Assembly: GCF_016862935.1 (NCBI RefSeq)
Contig: NZ_BONX01000058.1
Coordinates: 1-64,000 of the forward strand
DNA: 64,000 nt
Direction of reading: 5' to 3'
From: Plantactinospora mayteni
GTDB taxonomy: Bacteria > Actinomycetota > Actinomycetes > Mycobacteriales > Micromonosporaceae
Shown here: piece by piece, positions 1 through 10,329 of the stretch
Layout of the letters: every line of letters begins with the position of its first letter
How positions within the stretch are numbered: the first letter of the stretch is position 1
The notes under the pieces: generated by a model
What the model was told of the DNA's origin: nothing
Seen by the model: the letters and a program-made list of their open reading frames with translations, nothing else
Databases searched by the model: none
Translations under genes and position numbers: made by a program

Positions 1-468
1 GCCGAGCCGACTCGATCATGAAATCGAACCGGACACGGTACCCAGAGCGCCCAGGCGCGTACCGGCGAACACGATCCGGCACCCGGCGCTCCGGCATGCG
101 CTGGAGTGCACCCGCTGACCGGTTCGCCGGTAGGAGCGCGGTCTGTGCCACGGCGAGTATCCCTGGCTGGACGCGTTCACGCTTGGGCAAGGTAACCGAA
201 CGCGCCGGCATCGCGGCCGACAACTCGCCCTGGTCGGGGGAGAACGCTGTAGCCGAGGCGGTGGCCGAGCTTGTCGAGAAGAGACTGGCAGCGTCCCGGC
301 GGCGCCAACACCCGAGCATCGACAACCAAGTCTCCCGGGTACGCCCGGCACCGGGCGTACCCGAGACGACACACCGGGATCCGATTTGCTGATCCGGCGG
401 CGTTTGGTCACCGACACGGCCGAATAGCGTCAGCGCTCGCCGCAAAGGTCGATCACGGTCTCCGCCGC
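1..468. other. no recognisable gene; contains a strong dyad
   Basis: Overlapping open frames exist on both strands, but their Arg/Pro/Ser-rich translations resemble no family I know. The only structure I see is the inverted repeat at 337-362. This may be the 3' side of a gene cut off by the window edge or a true intergenic region. Confidence 0.5.
337..362. repeat. 26-bp perfect dyad
   Basis: Arms gggtacgcccgg and ccgggcgtaccc are separated by only 2 nt. A further four pairs (tctc/gaga) form outside a 2-nt bulge. It could be an operator or a hairpin without a U-tract; it lies about 110 bp downstream of the stop of the SWIM gene. Confidence 0.6.
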
Positions 469-1458
469 CTACTCGGCCTGCTGTAGCCGCTCTGCGATCT
501 TGGCGGGGCCACGGACGTTTCTGTCACCGACGGAGGCATGCAGCTCGGCAACACCCGCCGGACCGAGCAGCGGAAGATAATCCTCCGGGCTGTCGAGGCA
601 CGAGGTGAACTCGGGCGCCGTAACGATCTCGGCCAGCCGGTCTCGCAGGTCGTCAGGGTCAGGTCGCAACGCTCCGCAGAGCCGGATGTGGGCCGCACGC
701 ACGGCGTCACCGATCTCTTCCGCCTCGTCTTCGTAGCCGTGGTGCGCGTCGTAGAGGTGACTGGCCAGGTCGTCCCAGACCTCAGCCGCATGCTCGACCA
801 CGTCAAGGGCACCGTCGGTGGCCGCGCGCTGAACGAGGAGTTCCAACTCGTCGACGATCCACTGACCGGCCTTCACGACATCGTGCAGTTCCCACTCCCC
901 TGCCGTCGCCTCGTTCGCCAGGTTGTCGATGGTCCGGCGTACGTTGGCCAACTCGGCGTCGGTCGGCGCCCCGAGCCGTCCGGCGTACGTCAGCAGTCGG
1001 GTTGCCAGGCGTCGGTCCTGTACCGCGTGCTCGGCGACCAGCATTGCCAGCCGACGGGCCGGTACGGTGGCCGCGATCTCGGCCAATCGGCGTACCTCGG
1101 GGTCGACCGCGAGCTGTGATGGTGGGGTGGCCGCCGATGCCCAGACGAAGTCGTCCCGGAGTGCGCCGAGGGTGAGCGCCACGGCGTGCACACAGAGCTC
1201 GTCGGGATCGGTCGGGTCGCCGCCACAGTCGCATTCGGCGGTGAACTCGCCGCCGACCACTCCCACCCACACCTCGTATCCGGGTTCACTCCCCCGATCG
1301 AGTACGCAGGAGGCTCCGCCTCCGAACGACGTAATCTCCCCCAGTCGTCCCGACTCCACCAGCGTTCCCGCGTCCTGAATGGTCGCGGGCGCCACGGCGT
1401 TGCGGATCGCGTCGATGTCCAGTCGCACAGCCACGCAGACATCTAACGGGATACGCAC
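469..1458 (-). CDS. SWIM zinc-finger domain protein
   Basis: A 329-residue protein. Around residues 75-95 it has a C-x-C-x9-C-x-H pattern (ECDCGG ... LCVH), the SWIM zinc-finger signature used for DNA or protein contacts. The rest is helical and acidic and resembles no enzyme. SWIM proteins of unknown partner are common in actinobacteria and are sometimes encoded beside SNF2 helicases, but none is present here. It ends 11 residues after the motif PAKIAERLQQ. The exact start is uncertain, since several upstream in-frame starts are possible. Function not assigned. Confidence 0.7.
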   Translation of the reverse strand: MRIPLDVCVAVRLDIDAIRNAVAPATIQDAGTLVESGRLGEITSFGGGASCVLDRGSEPGYEVWVGVVGGEFTAECDCGGDPTDPDELCVHAVALTLGALRDDFVWASAATPPSQLAVDPEVRRLAEIAATVPARRLAMLVAEHAVQDRRLATRLLTYAGRLGAPTDAELANVRRTIDNLANEATAGEWELHDVVKAGQWIVDELELLVQRAATDGALDVVEHAAEVWDDLASHLYDAHHGYEDEAEEIGDAVRAAHIRLCGALRPDPDDLRDRLAEIVTAPEFTSCLDSPEDYLPLLGPAGVAELHASVGDRNVRGPAKIAERLQQAE

Positions 1459-1611
1459 GGCCGGGTCGCGTCAGGGGTGGAACACGAACAGATCCGCAAG
1501 CTGCACCCCGACACGCCGATCCCCGCCGTACACCGTACCGACGCGTTGCGCGACCAGACCCGGCACCTGCGCGAGCGCTACCGTACTCACGGCACGACCC
1601 GCATCAGGAAC

Positions 1612-3579
1612 TCAGCGACGTTCCGGAGCGTCCGTGGGATTCAGCGCCGCGACGATCGCCTCGGCGGTACGCCGGCCCACCCCTGGCACCTCGGCGATCT
1701 CGTCGACCGTGGCCGCCGACAGCCGCTTGACCGAGCCGAAGTGCCGCAGCAGTGCCTTGCGGCGTACCTCGCCGAGGCCGGGGACCTGGTCGAGGCCGGA
1801 GACGGTCATCCGCTTGGAGCGGCGTTGCCGGTGGAACGTGATGGCGAACCGGTGCGCCTCGTCCCGGACCCGTTGCAGCAGATAGAGCCCTTCGGAGGTG
1901 CGCGGCAGGATCACCGGGAACTCGTCGCCGGGCAGCCACACCTCCTCCAGCCGCTTGGCCAGCCCGCAGAGCGCGATGTCGTCGATGCCCAGCTCGGCCA
2001 GCACCGCCGCGGCTGCGGCGACCTGGGGTTGCCCACCGTCCACCACCACGAGCTGCGGCGGGTACGCGAACTTGCGCGGTCGCCCGGTCGTCGGGTCGAT
2101 GCCGGGCCGGTCCGGGTCGGAGGCCATCTCGTCGCCGATCTCCCCGGTCTCGCCCCGGGCCTGGAGGTAGCGGGCGAACCGCCGGCGCAGCACTTCGGAG
2201 AGTGCCGACAGGTCGTCGGTGGCTCCGCGCACCACGAACCGCCGGTATTCGCTCTTGCGCGGCAGGCCGTCCTCGAAGACGACCATGCTGGCCACCACGT
2301 CGGTGCCCTGGATCTGCGACACGTCGTAGCACTCGATCCGCAGCGGCGCGGTACGCAGCCCGAGCGCCTCGGTGATCTCGTCCAGCGCCTCACTGCGGGT
2401 GGTCAGGTCACCGGCCCGGCGCAGCTTGTGCCGGGTCAGCGCCTCGGCGGCGTTGCGCGCCACGGTCTCCAGCAGCGCCTTCTTGTCACCGCGCTGCGGC
2501 ACCCGCAGGGCCACCTTGCTGCCCCGATGCGCCGACAGCCACTCGGCCAGCGCGTCGACGTCGGCCGGCAGCGCCGGCACCAGCAGCTCGCGGGGCACGT
2601 CCCCCTCCCCCTCTGCCCCGCCGTAGACCTGGGAGCAGAAGTGGTGCACGAGGTCTCCGGTGGTCAGGTCCTCGACCTTCTCCACCACCCAGCCGCGCTG
2701 GCCGCGTACCCGGCCGTCCCGGACGTGGAAGACCTGGACCGCCGCCTCCAGCGGATCCTCGGCGAACGCCACCACGTCGGCGTCGGTGCCGTCGCCGAAC
2801 ACCACGGTCTGCTTCTCCATCGCCCGGCGCAGCGCCACGATGTCGTCGCGCAGCCGGGCGGCCCGCTCGAACTCCAGCGCCTCGCTGGCCTCGCCCATCT
2901 CGCGTTCGAGCCGGCGGACCATCTGGTCGGTACGGCCGGCCATGAAGTCGCAGAACTCGTCGACGATCCGGCGGTGCTCGTCGGCCGAGGCCCGCCCGAC
3001 GCACGGTGCCGAGCACTTGCCGATGTCGCCGAGCAGGCACGGCCGGCCGATCTGCGCCTGCCGCCGGAACACCCCGGACGAGCAGGTCCGGGCCGGGAAG
3101 ACCCGGAGCAGCAGGTCCAGCGTCTCGCGGATCGCCCAGGCGTGCGAGTACGGCCCGAAGTAGCGCACCCCCTTGCGCTTGGCGCCCCGCATCACCTGGA
3201 GCCGGGGGAACTCCTCGTCCAGCGTCACCGCGAGATAGGGGTACGACTTGTCGTCCCGGTAGCGCACGTTGAACCGGGGGTCGTACTGCTTGATCCAGTT
3301 GTATTCGAGCTGGAGCGCCTCGACCTCGGTGCCGACGGTGACCCAGTCCACGCTGCCGGCGGTGGTGACCATCTGCTGGGTGCGCTGGTGCAGATTCCAC
3401 AGGTCGCCGAAGTAGGAATTGAGGCGGCTGCGCAGGCTCTTGGCCTTGCCGACATAGATCACCCGGCCGCTGGGATCCCAGAATCGGTATACGCCGGGCA
3501 GGTCGGGAATCGTGCCCGGTGCCGGGCGATAGGTAGCGGGGTCGGGCACGCCGACAAGCCTAGACCGAGCCTGGGACAT
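1612..3579 (-). CDS. uvrC: UvrC, excinuclease ABC subunit C
   Basis: Dual-incision nuclease of nucleotide excision repair; it acts on the UvrB-DNA complex and cuts both sides of the lesion. The N-terminal GIY-YIG domain is visible (LPGVYRF ... [14 protein letters not shown]), followed by a Cys-rich stretch ([13 protein letters not shown]), a UVR helix pair that binds UvrB ([18 protein letters not shown]), the RNase H-like domain ([20 protein letters not shown]) and C-terminal helix-hairpin-helix repeats ([28 protein letters not shown]). I start at ATG 3579; a GTG at 3549 ([12 protein letters not shown]) is also plausible. The longer upstream frame overlaps the Rieske gene and is unlikely. uvrA lies 0.6 kb away on the same strand. 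Confidence 0.96.
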   Translation of the reverse strand: MSQARSRLVGVPDPATYRPAPGTIPDLPGVYRFWDPSGRVIYVGKAKSLRSRLNSYFGDLWNLHQRTQQMVTTAGSVDWVTVGTEVEALQLEYNWIKQYDPRFNVRYRDDKSYPYLAVTLDEEFPRLQVMRGAKRKGVRYFGPYSHAWAIRETLDLLLRVFPARTCSSGVFRRQAQIGRPCLLGDIGKCSAPCVGRASADEHRRIVDEFCDFMAGRTDQMVRRLEREMGEASEALEFERAARLRDDIVALRRAMEKQTVVFGDGTDADVVAFAEDPLEAAVQVFHVRDGRVRGQRGWVVEKVEDLTTGDLVHHFCSQVYGGAEGEGDVPRELLVPALPADVDALAEWLSAHRGSKVALRVPQRGDKKALLETVARNAAEALTRHKLRRAGDLTTRSEALDEITEALGLRTAPLRIECYDVSQIQGTDVVASMVVFEDGLPRKSEYRRFVVRGATDDLSALSEVLRRRFARYLQARGETGEIGDEMASDPDRPGIDPTTGRPRKFAYPPQLVVVDGGQPQVAAAAAVLAELGIDDIALCGLAKRLEEVWLPGDEFPVILPRTSEGLYLLQRVRDEAHRFAITFHRQRRSKRMTVSGLDQVPGLGEVRRKALLRHFGSVKRLSAATVDEIAEVPGVGRRTAEAIVAALNPTDAPERR

Positions 3580-3617
3580 CGCCTGGCGCGGCGACGGACA
3601 GTCGGCCGCGCCAGGCG

Positions 3618-3640
3618 CCTCAGGCTCAGGCTCAGGCTCA
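3618..3640. repeat. short tandem repeat, aggctc x3-4
   Basis: A 6-bp unit (aggctc) repeats head to tail in the gap between uvrC and the stop codon of the Rieske gene. It is a likely slippage site that would alter only the intergenic spacer and possibly the end of the Rieske gene. Confidence 0.6.
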
Positions 3641-4126
3641 GGCCAGGACGATGTTGTCCCCGTCGACCTTGACCTTCTTCTCGGCCAGCGGCTTGGTGGC
3701 CGGGCCACCCTTGACCGAGCCGTCCGCCACGGAGAACTTGCTGAAGTGGCAACTACAGTTGATCGTGCCCCCGTCCACGCCGGTCACCGGGCACTGCTGG
3801 TGGGTGCAGATCGAGCTGAACGCCTTGAACTCGCCCTCGGTCGGCTGGGTGACCACGACCTGCTGGTCAGCGATGATCTTGCCGCCGCCGACCGGGACCT
3901 CACTCTTCTTGGCCAGCGCCGCGGCGCCGCCACCCTCGGCCGGAGCGCTCGCCGAACCGGTGGGGGCCGGAGCGCCGCCGGCCGACGGGCTGCTTCCGGT
4001 GCCGTCGAGCGCGTCGTCGTCGCCGGTGCCGCACGCGGCCAACACCACGGACACGCCCACCGCCCCCGCACCCGCCAACAGCGCCCGTCGGGTCTGCGTG
4101 CCCGGCCCGGTCAGTTCGTCACTCAT
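3638..4126 (-). CDS. Rieske [2Fe-2S] Tat lipoprotein
   Basis: A 162-residue exported iron-sulfur protein. The N-terminus carries a twin-arginine motif ([10 protein letters not shown]) and ends in a lipobox (VVLAAC), so Tat export and lipidation are expected. A Pro/Ala/Gly-rich linker (about residues 38-70) leads to the Rieske fold with cluster ligands in CTHQQC and CSCH (two Cys, two His). Small stand-alone proteins of this type probably pass electrons at the outer membrane face; the partner is unknown. It lies between uvrC and uvrA on the same strand, but nothing links it to DNA repair. Confidence 0.9.
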   Translation of the reverse strand: MSDELTGPGTQTRRALLAGAGAVGVSVVLAACGTGDDDALDGTGSSPSAGGAPAPTGSASAPAEGGGAAALAKKSEVPVGGGKIIADQQVVVTQPTEGEFKAFSSICTHQQCPVTGVDGGTINCSCHFSKFSVADGSVKGGPATKPLAEKKVKVDGDNIVLA

Positions 4127-4221
4127 ACCTAGCCTTCCTATTCGGCGCCGCGCTCCTGGTCGTCCGCGGCCACGCCCGAAGACACGGATATATCCACCAA
4201 CCGGTTCAACCGGGTCCGGTG

Positions 4222-7200
4222 TCAGGACTTCCCGGTACGCCGGCTCTTCGCCGGCCCGGTCTTCGCGGCCGTGGTCTTGGCCGTGGCATCCGCCCGGGCG
4301 GCGCCGCCCTTCACCGTACCGTCGCCGGCCCGGCCGCTGCCCGCCTTCGCGGTGCCGTCACCGGCCTTGACCGCGCCGCCGTTTGCCCTGGTCGCGCCGC
4401 TGTTGACCGGCGCGCTCCCGGTGGCCTTCGCGGTGCCGCCGCTGGCCTTCGCGGTGCTGGCCCTCGCGGTGCCGTTGGCCTTGGCGGTGCCGTTGGCCTT
4501 GGCGGCCCGGGTGGTCGCCGCGCTCGCTCCCCGGGCCAGGCCGGTCAGCCCGAGCACCGGCCGGAGGAACTGCCCGGTGTGACTCTCCGGCACCTCCGCC
4601 AGCTCTTCCGGGGTACCGGCGGCCAGCACCGTGCCGCCCCGGTGCCCGCCCTCCGGGCCCATGTCGACCAGCCAGTCGGCCGTCTTGATCACATCGAGGT
4701 TGTGCTCGATGACGATCACCGTGTTGCCCTTGTCGACCAGGCTGTCCAGCACCCCGAGCAGCTTGCGGATGTCCTCGAAGTGCAGCCCGGTGGTCGGCTC
4801 GTCGAGCACGTACACCGTGCGTCCGGTGGAGCGCTTCTGCAACTCGGAGGCGAGCTTGACCCGCTGCGCCTCTCCACCGGAGAGGGTCGGCGCCGGCTGG
4901 CCGAGCCGGACATAGCCGAGGCCCACGTCGACCAGGGTCTTCAGGTGCCGGTGGATGGCCGGGATCGCCGAGAAGAACTCGGCCGCCTCCTCGATCGGCA
5001 TCTCCAGGATGTCGGAGACCGTCCGTCCCTTGTAGTGCACCTCCAGGGTCTCCCGGTTGTAGCGGGCACCCTTGCAGACCTCGCACGGCACGTAGACGTC
5101 CGGCAGGAAGTTCATCTCGATCTTGATCGTGCCGTCGCCGCTGCACGCCTCGCACCGGCCGCCCTTGACGTTGAACGAGAACCGGCCCGGCCCGTACCCC
5201 CGGACCTTCGCCTCGGTGGTCTCGGCGAAGAGCTTGCGGACGTGGTCCCAGACCCCGGTGTACGTCGCCGGGTTGGACCTCGGGGTACGCCCGATCGGCG
5301 ACTGGTCGACCCCGACCACCTTGTCGACGTTCTCCAGTCCGGTGATCCGGGTGTGCCGGCCGGGCACCAGCCGGGCCCCGTTGATCTGGTTGGCGAGTAC
5401 GGCGTAGAGGATGTCGTTGACCAGGGTCGACTTGCCCGAGCCGCTGACCCCGGTGACCGCGATGAACTGGCCGAGCGGGAACGACACGGTCAGGTTCCGC
5501 AGGTTGTGCTCCCGTGCCCCCTGCACCACCAGTTCCCGGCCCGGCGTCTGCGGCCGGCGCCCCTTCGGCGTCGGGATCGACCTGCGCCCGGAGAGGTACG
5601 CCCCGGTCACCGACTCGGTGTTGGCCAGCAGCTCCGGCACCGAACCGCTGTGCACGATCTTGCCGCCGTGCTCGCCGGCCCCCGGCCCGATGTCGACGAT
5701 CCAGTCGGCCGTCCGGATGGTGTCCTCGTCGTGCTCGACCACGATCAGCGTGTTGCCCAGCCCCTTGAGCCGGACCAGCGTCTCGATCAGCCGGTGGTTG
5801 TCCCGCTGGTGCAGCCCGATCGACGGCTCGTCCAGCACGTAGAGCACGCCGACCAGGCCGGAGCCGATCTGGGTGGCGAGCCGGATCCGCTGCGCCTCGC
5901 CGCCGGAGAGCGTGCCGGCCGGCCGGTCCAGCGACAGGTAGTCGAGGCCGACGTCGACCAGGAAGCGCAGCCGGGCGTTGATCTCCTTGAGCACCCGCTC
6001 GGCGATCATCTTCTGCCGGTCGGTGAGGGTCATCCCGGCGAGCAGTTCCGCGCACTCACCGACCGAGAGCGCGCAGACCTCGGCGATGTTCCGGCCGCCG
6101 AGGGTGACCGCCAGCACCTCGGGCTTGAGCCGGCTGCCCCGGCAGACCGGGCAGGGCACGTCCCGCATGTAGCCCTCGTACTTGTCGCGGGACCAGTCCG
6201 ACTCGGTGTCGTTGTGCCGCCGCTCGACCCACTGCACCGCGCCCTCGAAGCCGGTGTAGTAGGAGCGCTCGCGGCCGTACTTGTTGCGGTAGCGCACGTG
6301 CACCTGGTCGCCCGAGCCGTGCAGGATGGTCTTCTGCGCCCGGGACGAGAGCGCCCGCCACGGGGTGTCGAGGTCGAAGTGCTCGGCCTCGCCCAGCGCC
6401 TGCAACAGGCGGAGGAAATATTCCTGGGTCTGCCCGCCGGACCACGGCTGGACGGCACCCTCACGCAGCGTCCGCTCCCCGTCCGGGATGATCAGGTCGG
6501 CGTCGACCTCCTTCTTGGTGCCCAGTCCGGTGCACTCGGGGCAGGCGCCGTACGGGGCGTTGAAGGAGAAGACCCGGGGCTCCAGGTCCTCGATCGCCAG
6601 CGGGTGGTCGTTGGGGCAGGCCAGGTGCTCGGAGTAGCGCCGCTCCCGCTGCGGGTCGTCCTCGGGCAGGTCGACGAAGTCGAGCAGTACCAGCCCGCCG
6701 GAGAGGCCGAGCGTGGCCTCGACCGAGTCGGTGAGCCGCTGCTTGGCGCTCGCCTTGACGGTGAGCCGGTCCACCACCACCTCAATGGTGTGCTTCTCCT
6801 GCTTCTTCAGCTTGGGCGGCTCGGTCAGCGGATAGACCACCCCGTCGACCCGGGCCCGGGCGTAGCCCTTGGCCTGGAGTTCGGCGAAGAGGTCGACGTA
6901 TTCCCCCTTGCGGCCTCGGATCACCGGGGCCAGCACCATGAACCGGGTGCCCTCGTCCATCGCCAGCACCCGGTCGACGATCTGCTGCGGGCTCTGCCTG
7001 GAGATCTTCTCGCCGCAGATCGGGCAGTGCGGCTCGCCGACGCGGGCGAAGAGCAGCCGGAGATAGTCGTAGACCTCGGTGATGGTGCCGACGGTGGAGC
7101 GCGGGTTGCGCGAGGTGGACTTCTGGTCGATCGAGACGGCCGGGCTCAGCCCCTCGATGAAGTCGACGTCCGGCTTGTCCATCTGGCCGAGGAACTGCCG

Positions 7201-7386
7201 GGCGTACGACGACAGTGACTCGACGTAACGCCGCTGCCCCTCGGCGAAAATGGTGTCGAAGGCCAGACTGGATTTACCGGAACCGGAGAGCCCGGTGAAG
7301 ACGATCATGGCGTCGCGCGGCAGGTCGAGGTTGACGTCGCGCAGGTTGTGTTCACGCGCGCCACGGATGATCAGTCGGTCGGCCAC
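4222..7386 (-). CDS. uvrA: UvrA, excinuclease ABC subunit A
   Basis: DNA-damage recognition ATPase of nucleotide excision repair, a dimer that loads UvrB. Two ABC modules are visible: Walker [11 protein letters not shown] (about residue 33) and [10 protein letters not shown] (about 645), with signatures [12 protein letters not shown] and [12 protein letters not shown]. Zinc-binding cysteines are seen in [17 protein letters not shown] and CEACSGDG ... CEVCKG. Everything up to about residue 945 matches the family. The last 100 or so residues are an Ala/Gly/Lys/Thr/Asn low-complexity tail with repeats such as [12 protein letters not shown], ending in basic AKSRRTGKS. Usual UvrA length is about 940-1000 residues, so this tail is extra. 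Confidence 0.97.
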   Translation of the reverse strand: MADRLIIRGAREHNLRDVNLDLPRDAMIVFTGLSGSGKSSLAFDTIFAEGQRRYVESLSSYARQFLGQMDKPDVDFIEGLSPAVSIDQKSTSRNPRSTVGTITEVYDYLRLLFARVGEPHCPICGEKISRQSPQQIVDRVLAMDEGTRFMVLAPVIRGRKGEYVDLFAELQAKGYARARVDGVVYPLTEPPKLKKQEKHTIEVVVDRLTVKASAKQRLTDSVEATLGLSGGLVLLDFVDLPEDDPQRERRYSEHLACPNDHPLAIEDLEPRVFSFNAPYGACPECTGLGTKKEVDADLIIPDGERTLREGAVQPWSGGQTQEYFLRLLQALGEAEHFDLDTPWRALSSRAQKTILHGSGDQVHVRYRNKYGRERSYYTGFEGAVQWVERRHNDTESDWSRDKYEGYMRDVPCPVCRGSRLKPEVLAVTLGGRNIAEVCALSVGECAELLAGMTLTDRQKMIAERVLKEINARLRFLVDVGLDYLSLDRPAGTLSGGEAQRIRLATQIGSGLVGVLYVLDEPSIGLHQRDNHRLIETLVRLKGLGNTLIVVEHDEDTIRTADWIVDIGPGAGEHGGKIVHSGSVPELLANTESVTGAYLSGRRSIPTPKGRRPQTPGRELVVQGAREHNLRNLTVSFPLGQFIAVTGVSGSGKSTLVNDILYAVLANQINGARLVPGRHTRITGLENVDKVVGVDQSPIGRTPRSNPATYTGVWDHVRKLFAETTEAKVRGYGPGRFSFNVKGGRCEACSGDGTIKIEMNFLPDVYVPCEVCKGARYNRETLEVHYKGRTVSDILEMPIEEAAEFFSAIPAIHRHLKTLVDVGLGYVRLGQPAPTLSGGEAQRVKLASELQKRSTGRTVYVLDEPTTGLHFEDIRKLLGVLDSLVDKGNTVIVIEHNLDVIKTADWLVDMGPEGGHRGGTVLAAGTPEELAEVPESHTGQFLRPVLGLTGLARGASAATTRAAKANGTAKANGTARASTAKASGGTAKATGSAPVNSGATRANGGAVKAGDGTAKAGSGRAGDGTVKGGAARADATAKTTAAKTGPAKSRRTGKS

Positions 7387-7529
7387 TGTCCGCGCACTCC
7401 CGAGGAGAAAAGATATGTTCTGTCCGATTTATCGGCGCAGAGGAGCGCCTCGGCAACTCTAGCCCCGGCGTATGACAGTTTTCCGCACCGGCAGATTCCC
7501 GCAGGTCAACGCCCCCGGGCCCCGGCAGC

Positions 7530-8600
7530 TCAACGCCCCGGGCCGCCCCGACTCCGCTGCTCCTTGCGAATCCGCCTCCCTTTGTACCGCTCCTCCGCCG
7601 CCAACCGCGCGTCCCGCCGGTGTGTCTCGTACGCCACCTCGCGCTGGAGCTTCTGCCAACTCGCCCAGCGCCGAGGGCTCAGCTCGCCGGTCTCCAGCGC
7701 GGCCTGGACCGCGCACCCCGGCTCGCCCCGGTGCCCGCAGTCGGCGAACCGGCAGGCCGCGACGAGTGCCGCCACGTCGGCGAACGCCCGGTCCAGCCCG
7801 ACCGCCGCGTCGAGCAGCCCGACCGCCCGTACCCCCGGGGTGTCCAGCACCGCGCCGCCGCCCGGGATCGGGATCAGTTGCCGGTGCGTGGTGGTGTGCC
7901 GGCCCTTGCCGTCCACCCCGCGTACCCCCTGGGTGGTCATCACCGTCGCGCCGGCCAGCGCGTTCACCAGCGTCGACTTGCCGGCACCGGACGGTCCGAG
8001 CAACGCCAGCGTGCGGCCGGCGGCTATCCACGGACGCAGCCCGGCCAGCCCGGTCCCGCGCTGGGCACTCACCGGCAGCACCTCGACGCCCGGCGCCACC
8101 TGGCTGAGCTGCTTGGCCACCGCCACCGGATCGGCGACCAGGTCACACTTGGTGAGTACCACCAGCGGGGTGGCGCCGGACTCCCAGGCCAGCGCGAGCA
8201 GCCGCTCGATCCGGGCCACGTCCGGCGACGGATGCAGCGGCTCGATCACCGCCGCCGCGTCGACGTTGGCCGCCAGCACCTGGCCGGTCGAGTCCTTGTC
8301 GGCGGTACGCCGCACGATCGCGGTACGCCGGGGCAGCACCGCCTCCACGGTGAGCCGCCGGTCCGGCCAGTCCCGGACCAGCACCCAGTCCCCCGCACAC
8401 GGCAGGTTGACCGCATCCCGGGCCGCCGCGACCATGACGCCGCCGCCGAGACTGGCCCGAACCGGGCCGTGTGTACCGAGCACCGTGCAGATTCCCCGGT
8501 CGGCCCGGACCACCCGCCCGGGCCGTAGTTCGTCGCCGCGTTCCGGGTACGCCGCGGCCAGTGACGCGTCCCAGCCGAGGGACGCGAGGTCGAAGGTCAT
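7530..8600 (-). CDS. rsgA: RsgA, ribosome small-subunit GTPase
   Basis: Circularly permuted GTPase that helps late maturation of the 30S subunit. An N-terminal OB-like part comes first, then G4 (LTKCDL), G5 (PVSAQ), G1 (GPSGAGKSTL), a switch region (GKGRHTTTHRQ) and G3 (DTPG), the order that defines the family. The C-terminal zinc knuckle is CRFADCGHRGEPGC. It ends in a basic helix. 356 residues is the normal actinobacterial length. It diverges from the gene at 8809 across a 208-bp gap. Confidence 0.95.
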   Translation of the reverse strand: MTFDLASLGWDASLAAAYPERGDELRPGRVVRADRGICTVLGTHGPVRASLGGGVMVAAARDAVNLPCAGDWVLVRDWPDRRLTVEAVLPRRTAIVRRTADKDSTGQVLAANVDAAAVIEPLHPSPDVARIERLLALAWESGATPLVVLTKCDLVADPVAVAKQLSQVAPGVEVLPVSAQRGTGLAGLRPWIAAGRTLALLGPSGAGKSTLVNALAGATVMTTQGVRGVDGKGRHTTTHRQLIPIPGGGAVLDTPGVRAVGLLDAAVGLDRAFADVAALVAACRFADCGHRGEPGCAVQAALETGELSPRRWASWQKLQREVAYETHRRDARLAAEERYKGRRIRKEQRSRGGPGR

Positions 8601-8808
8601 GTCAACCCTTGTCGTCAGGAGTGGAATTCAGCAGTCGAATCCAGAAGTGGAAACGGTGGCCCCGCGCACGGCGACCGGCATGCATCCCACCTCCTCACGC
8701 CTTGCGGGTACGACCTCGACGGTAGGTGCTGGCCCGACCGAACCGAAAGCCAATTCCGGCCCACCGGTGTGCGGACGGTCCGGTCGTCGAGCGCTATCGT
8801 CGTGAGTC

Positions 8809-9564
8809 GTGACAATCGACCCACTCGCGCTGCTGCCCGAGGTGAACCGGGCGACGGACCGGCTGTTCCGGACCGTGGACGGGCTCGACGACGCGGCGAT
8901 CGGCGAGCCGTCCCTGCTTCCCGGCTGGACCCGGGGACACGTGCTCACCCATCTCGCCCGGAACGCCGACGGCTTTGTCAACCTGCTGACCTCGGTGCGT
9001 ACCGGCGAGGAGATCCCGCAGTACCCGAGCTTGGCGGTCCGGAACGCGGACATCGCGGCCGGCGCGGCCCGGCCGGCCGCCGTCCACCTCGCCGACCTGC
9101 GGGCCAGCGCGGAGCGGTTCGCCGAGGCCGCCCGGGCGCTGTCGCCCGAGGGCTGGGCCGCACAGGTCCGCTCCACCCGGGGGATCCTGCCCGCCGCCGC
9201 CCTGACGTGGGGGCGGCTGCGCGAGGTGGAGGTGCACCACGTCGACCTCGCCGCCGGCTACCGGACCGCCGACTGGCCGGACGCGTTCGGCCAGCGGCTG
9301 CTGCACGAGGTGGTGCACCACCTGGCCGAGCGGGACGACCCACTCGCCCTGGTACTGCTGCCGGCCGAGACCGGGCAGCCCCTGACTATCAACAGCGGTC
9401 GGGGCCGGCCGGTCGGCATCCCGGCCTCGGAGAGCGGCCCGGAACTGCGCACCGTCGCCGGCCCGGCGCACGAGCTGGCCGGCTGGCTGACCGGCCGGAG
9501 CACCGGTACCGGCCTGGTCGTCACGCCCACCGGGCCACTGCCGGCACCGCCGGCCTGGATCTGA
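8809..9564 (+). CDS. maleylpyruvate isomerase family, mycothiol-dependent type
   Basis: A 251-residue DinB/MDMPI-fold protein starting at GTG. The four-helix bundle metal site is visible: a His in GHVLTHLARNAD and a Glu/His pair in REVEVHHVDL. The N-terminal LLPGWTRGHV motif is typical. Family members are thiol-dependent enzymes that use mycothiol for isomerisation or conjugation; the substrate cannot be told from sequence. It is followed after 46 bp by a metallo-beta-lactamase-fold hydrolase on the same strand, a frequent partner in thiol chemistry, so the two may form an operon. Confidence 0.88.
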   Translation: MTIDPLALLPEVNRATDRLFRTVDGLDDAAIGEPSLLPGWTRGHVLTHLARNADGFVNLLTSVRTGEEIPQYPSLAVRNADIAAGAARPAAVHLADLRASAERFAEAARALSPEGWAAQVRSTRGILPAAALTWGRLREVEVHHVDLAAGYRTADWPDAFGQRLLHEVVHHLAERDDPLALVLLPAETGQPLTINSGRGRPVGIPASESGPELRTVAGPAHELAGWLTGRSTGTGLVVTPTGPLPAPPAWI

Positions 9565-9610
9565 TCCGCCGACCGACCCTGCTTCGCCGACCCACTCGGA
9601 GGCACCCGAC

Positions 9611-10264
9611 ATGAGCTACACCGGAGACGTCGTCGCCGACGGCCCACCCGACGTACGCGAGCTGACCGGCCTCACCGTCAGCAAGCTCTCGGTCGGCCCG
9701 ATGGACAACAACGCGTACCTGCTGCGCTGCAACTCCACCGGAGACCAGGTGTTGGTCGACGCGGCCAACGAGGCGCCCCGGCTGCTGGAGTTGGTCGGCG
9801 ACGGTGGCCTGGCCGCCGTGGTCACCACGCACCGGCACATGGACCACTGGGTCGCCCTGGAGGAGGTGGTGGCCAGCACCGGGGCCCGGTCGCTGGTACA
9901 CGCCGCCGACGCGGACGGGCTGCCGATCCCCTCCGAGCCGCTCGCCGACGGCGACCGGGTCCGGGTCGGCGACTGCGAACTCGAAGTGATCCACATCGTC
10001 GGGCACACCCCGGGGTCCGTCGCGCTGCTCTATCGGGACGAGATCGACGGTACGCACCTCTTCACCGGGGACTCGCTGTTTCCGGGCGGGGTGGGCAACA
10101 CCGACCGTGACCCGGTGCGGTTCGGTTCGCTGATCGACGACGTGGAGCAGAAGATCTTCGACCGGCTGCCGGACGAGACCTGGTTCTATCCGGGTCACGG
10201 CCGGGACAGCACGCTCGGCGCCGAGCGGCCGTCGCTGCCGGAGTGGCGCGCCCGGGGCTGGTGA
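9611..10264 (+). CDS. MBL-fold metallo-hydrolase, glyoxalase II type
   Basis: A 217-residue metallo-beta-lactamase-fold hydrolase. The zinc motif THRHMDHW (T-H-x-H-x-D-H), the second His in IVGHTPGS, the bridging Asp in FTGDSLF and the last His in YPGHG are all present and correctly spaced. Such small stand-alone members hydrolyse thioesters or related bonds. It has a good RBS (ggaggcac) 8 nt before its ATG. Position right after an MDMPI-family gene suggests a mycothiol-linked detoxification step (inference). Confidence 0.88.
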   Translation: MSYTGDVVADGPPDVRELTGLTVSKLSVGPMDNNAYLLRCNSTGDQVLVDAANEAPRLLELVGDGGLAAVVTTHRHMDHWVALEEVVASTGARSLVHAADADGLPIPSEPLADGDRVRVGDCELEVIHIVGHTPGSVALLYRDEIDGTHLFTGDSLFPGGVGNTDRDPVRFGSLIDDVEQKIFDRLPDETWFYPGHGRDSTLGAERPSLPEWRARGW

Positions 10265-10315
10265 ACCCGGTCCCCTCGGGACGCGTCGACGCTTGGCCGG
10301 GTTGGCTAATGAGTG

Positions 10316-10329
10316 TAGCTTTAAAGCTA
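10316..10329 (+). promoter_or_regulatory. palindrome at the start of the hydrolase gene
   Basis: The 14-bp perfect palindrome tagctttaaagcta ends on the first base of the start codon at 10329. No Shine-Dalgarno sequence is visible, so the mRNA may be leaderless with a -10-like TA-rich element here, or the palindrome may bind a repressor. Confidence 0.45.

Noticed and set aside
4219-7218. A 999-codon open frame on the plus strand opposite uvrA, and similar long frames opposite uvrC, typA, polA and CopD-CtaG
   Set aside because: They are antisense shadows caused by high GC at third positions; the translations are Gly/Arg/Pro/His-rich with no family similarity, and the opposite strand holds clear genes.
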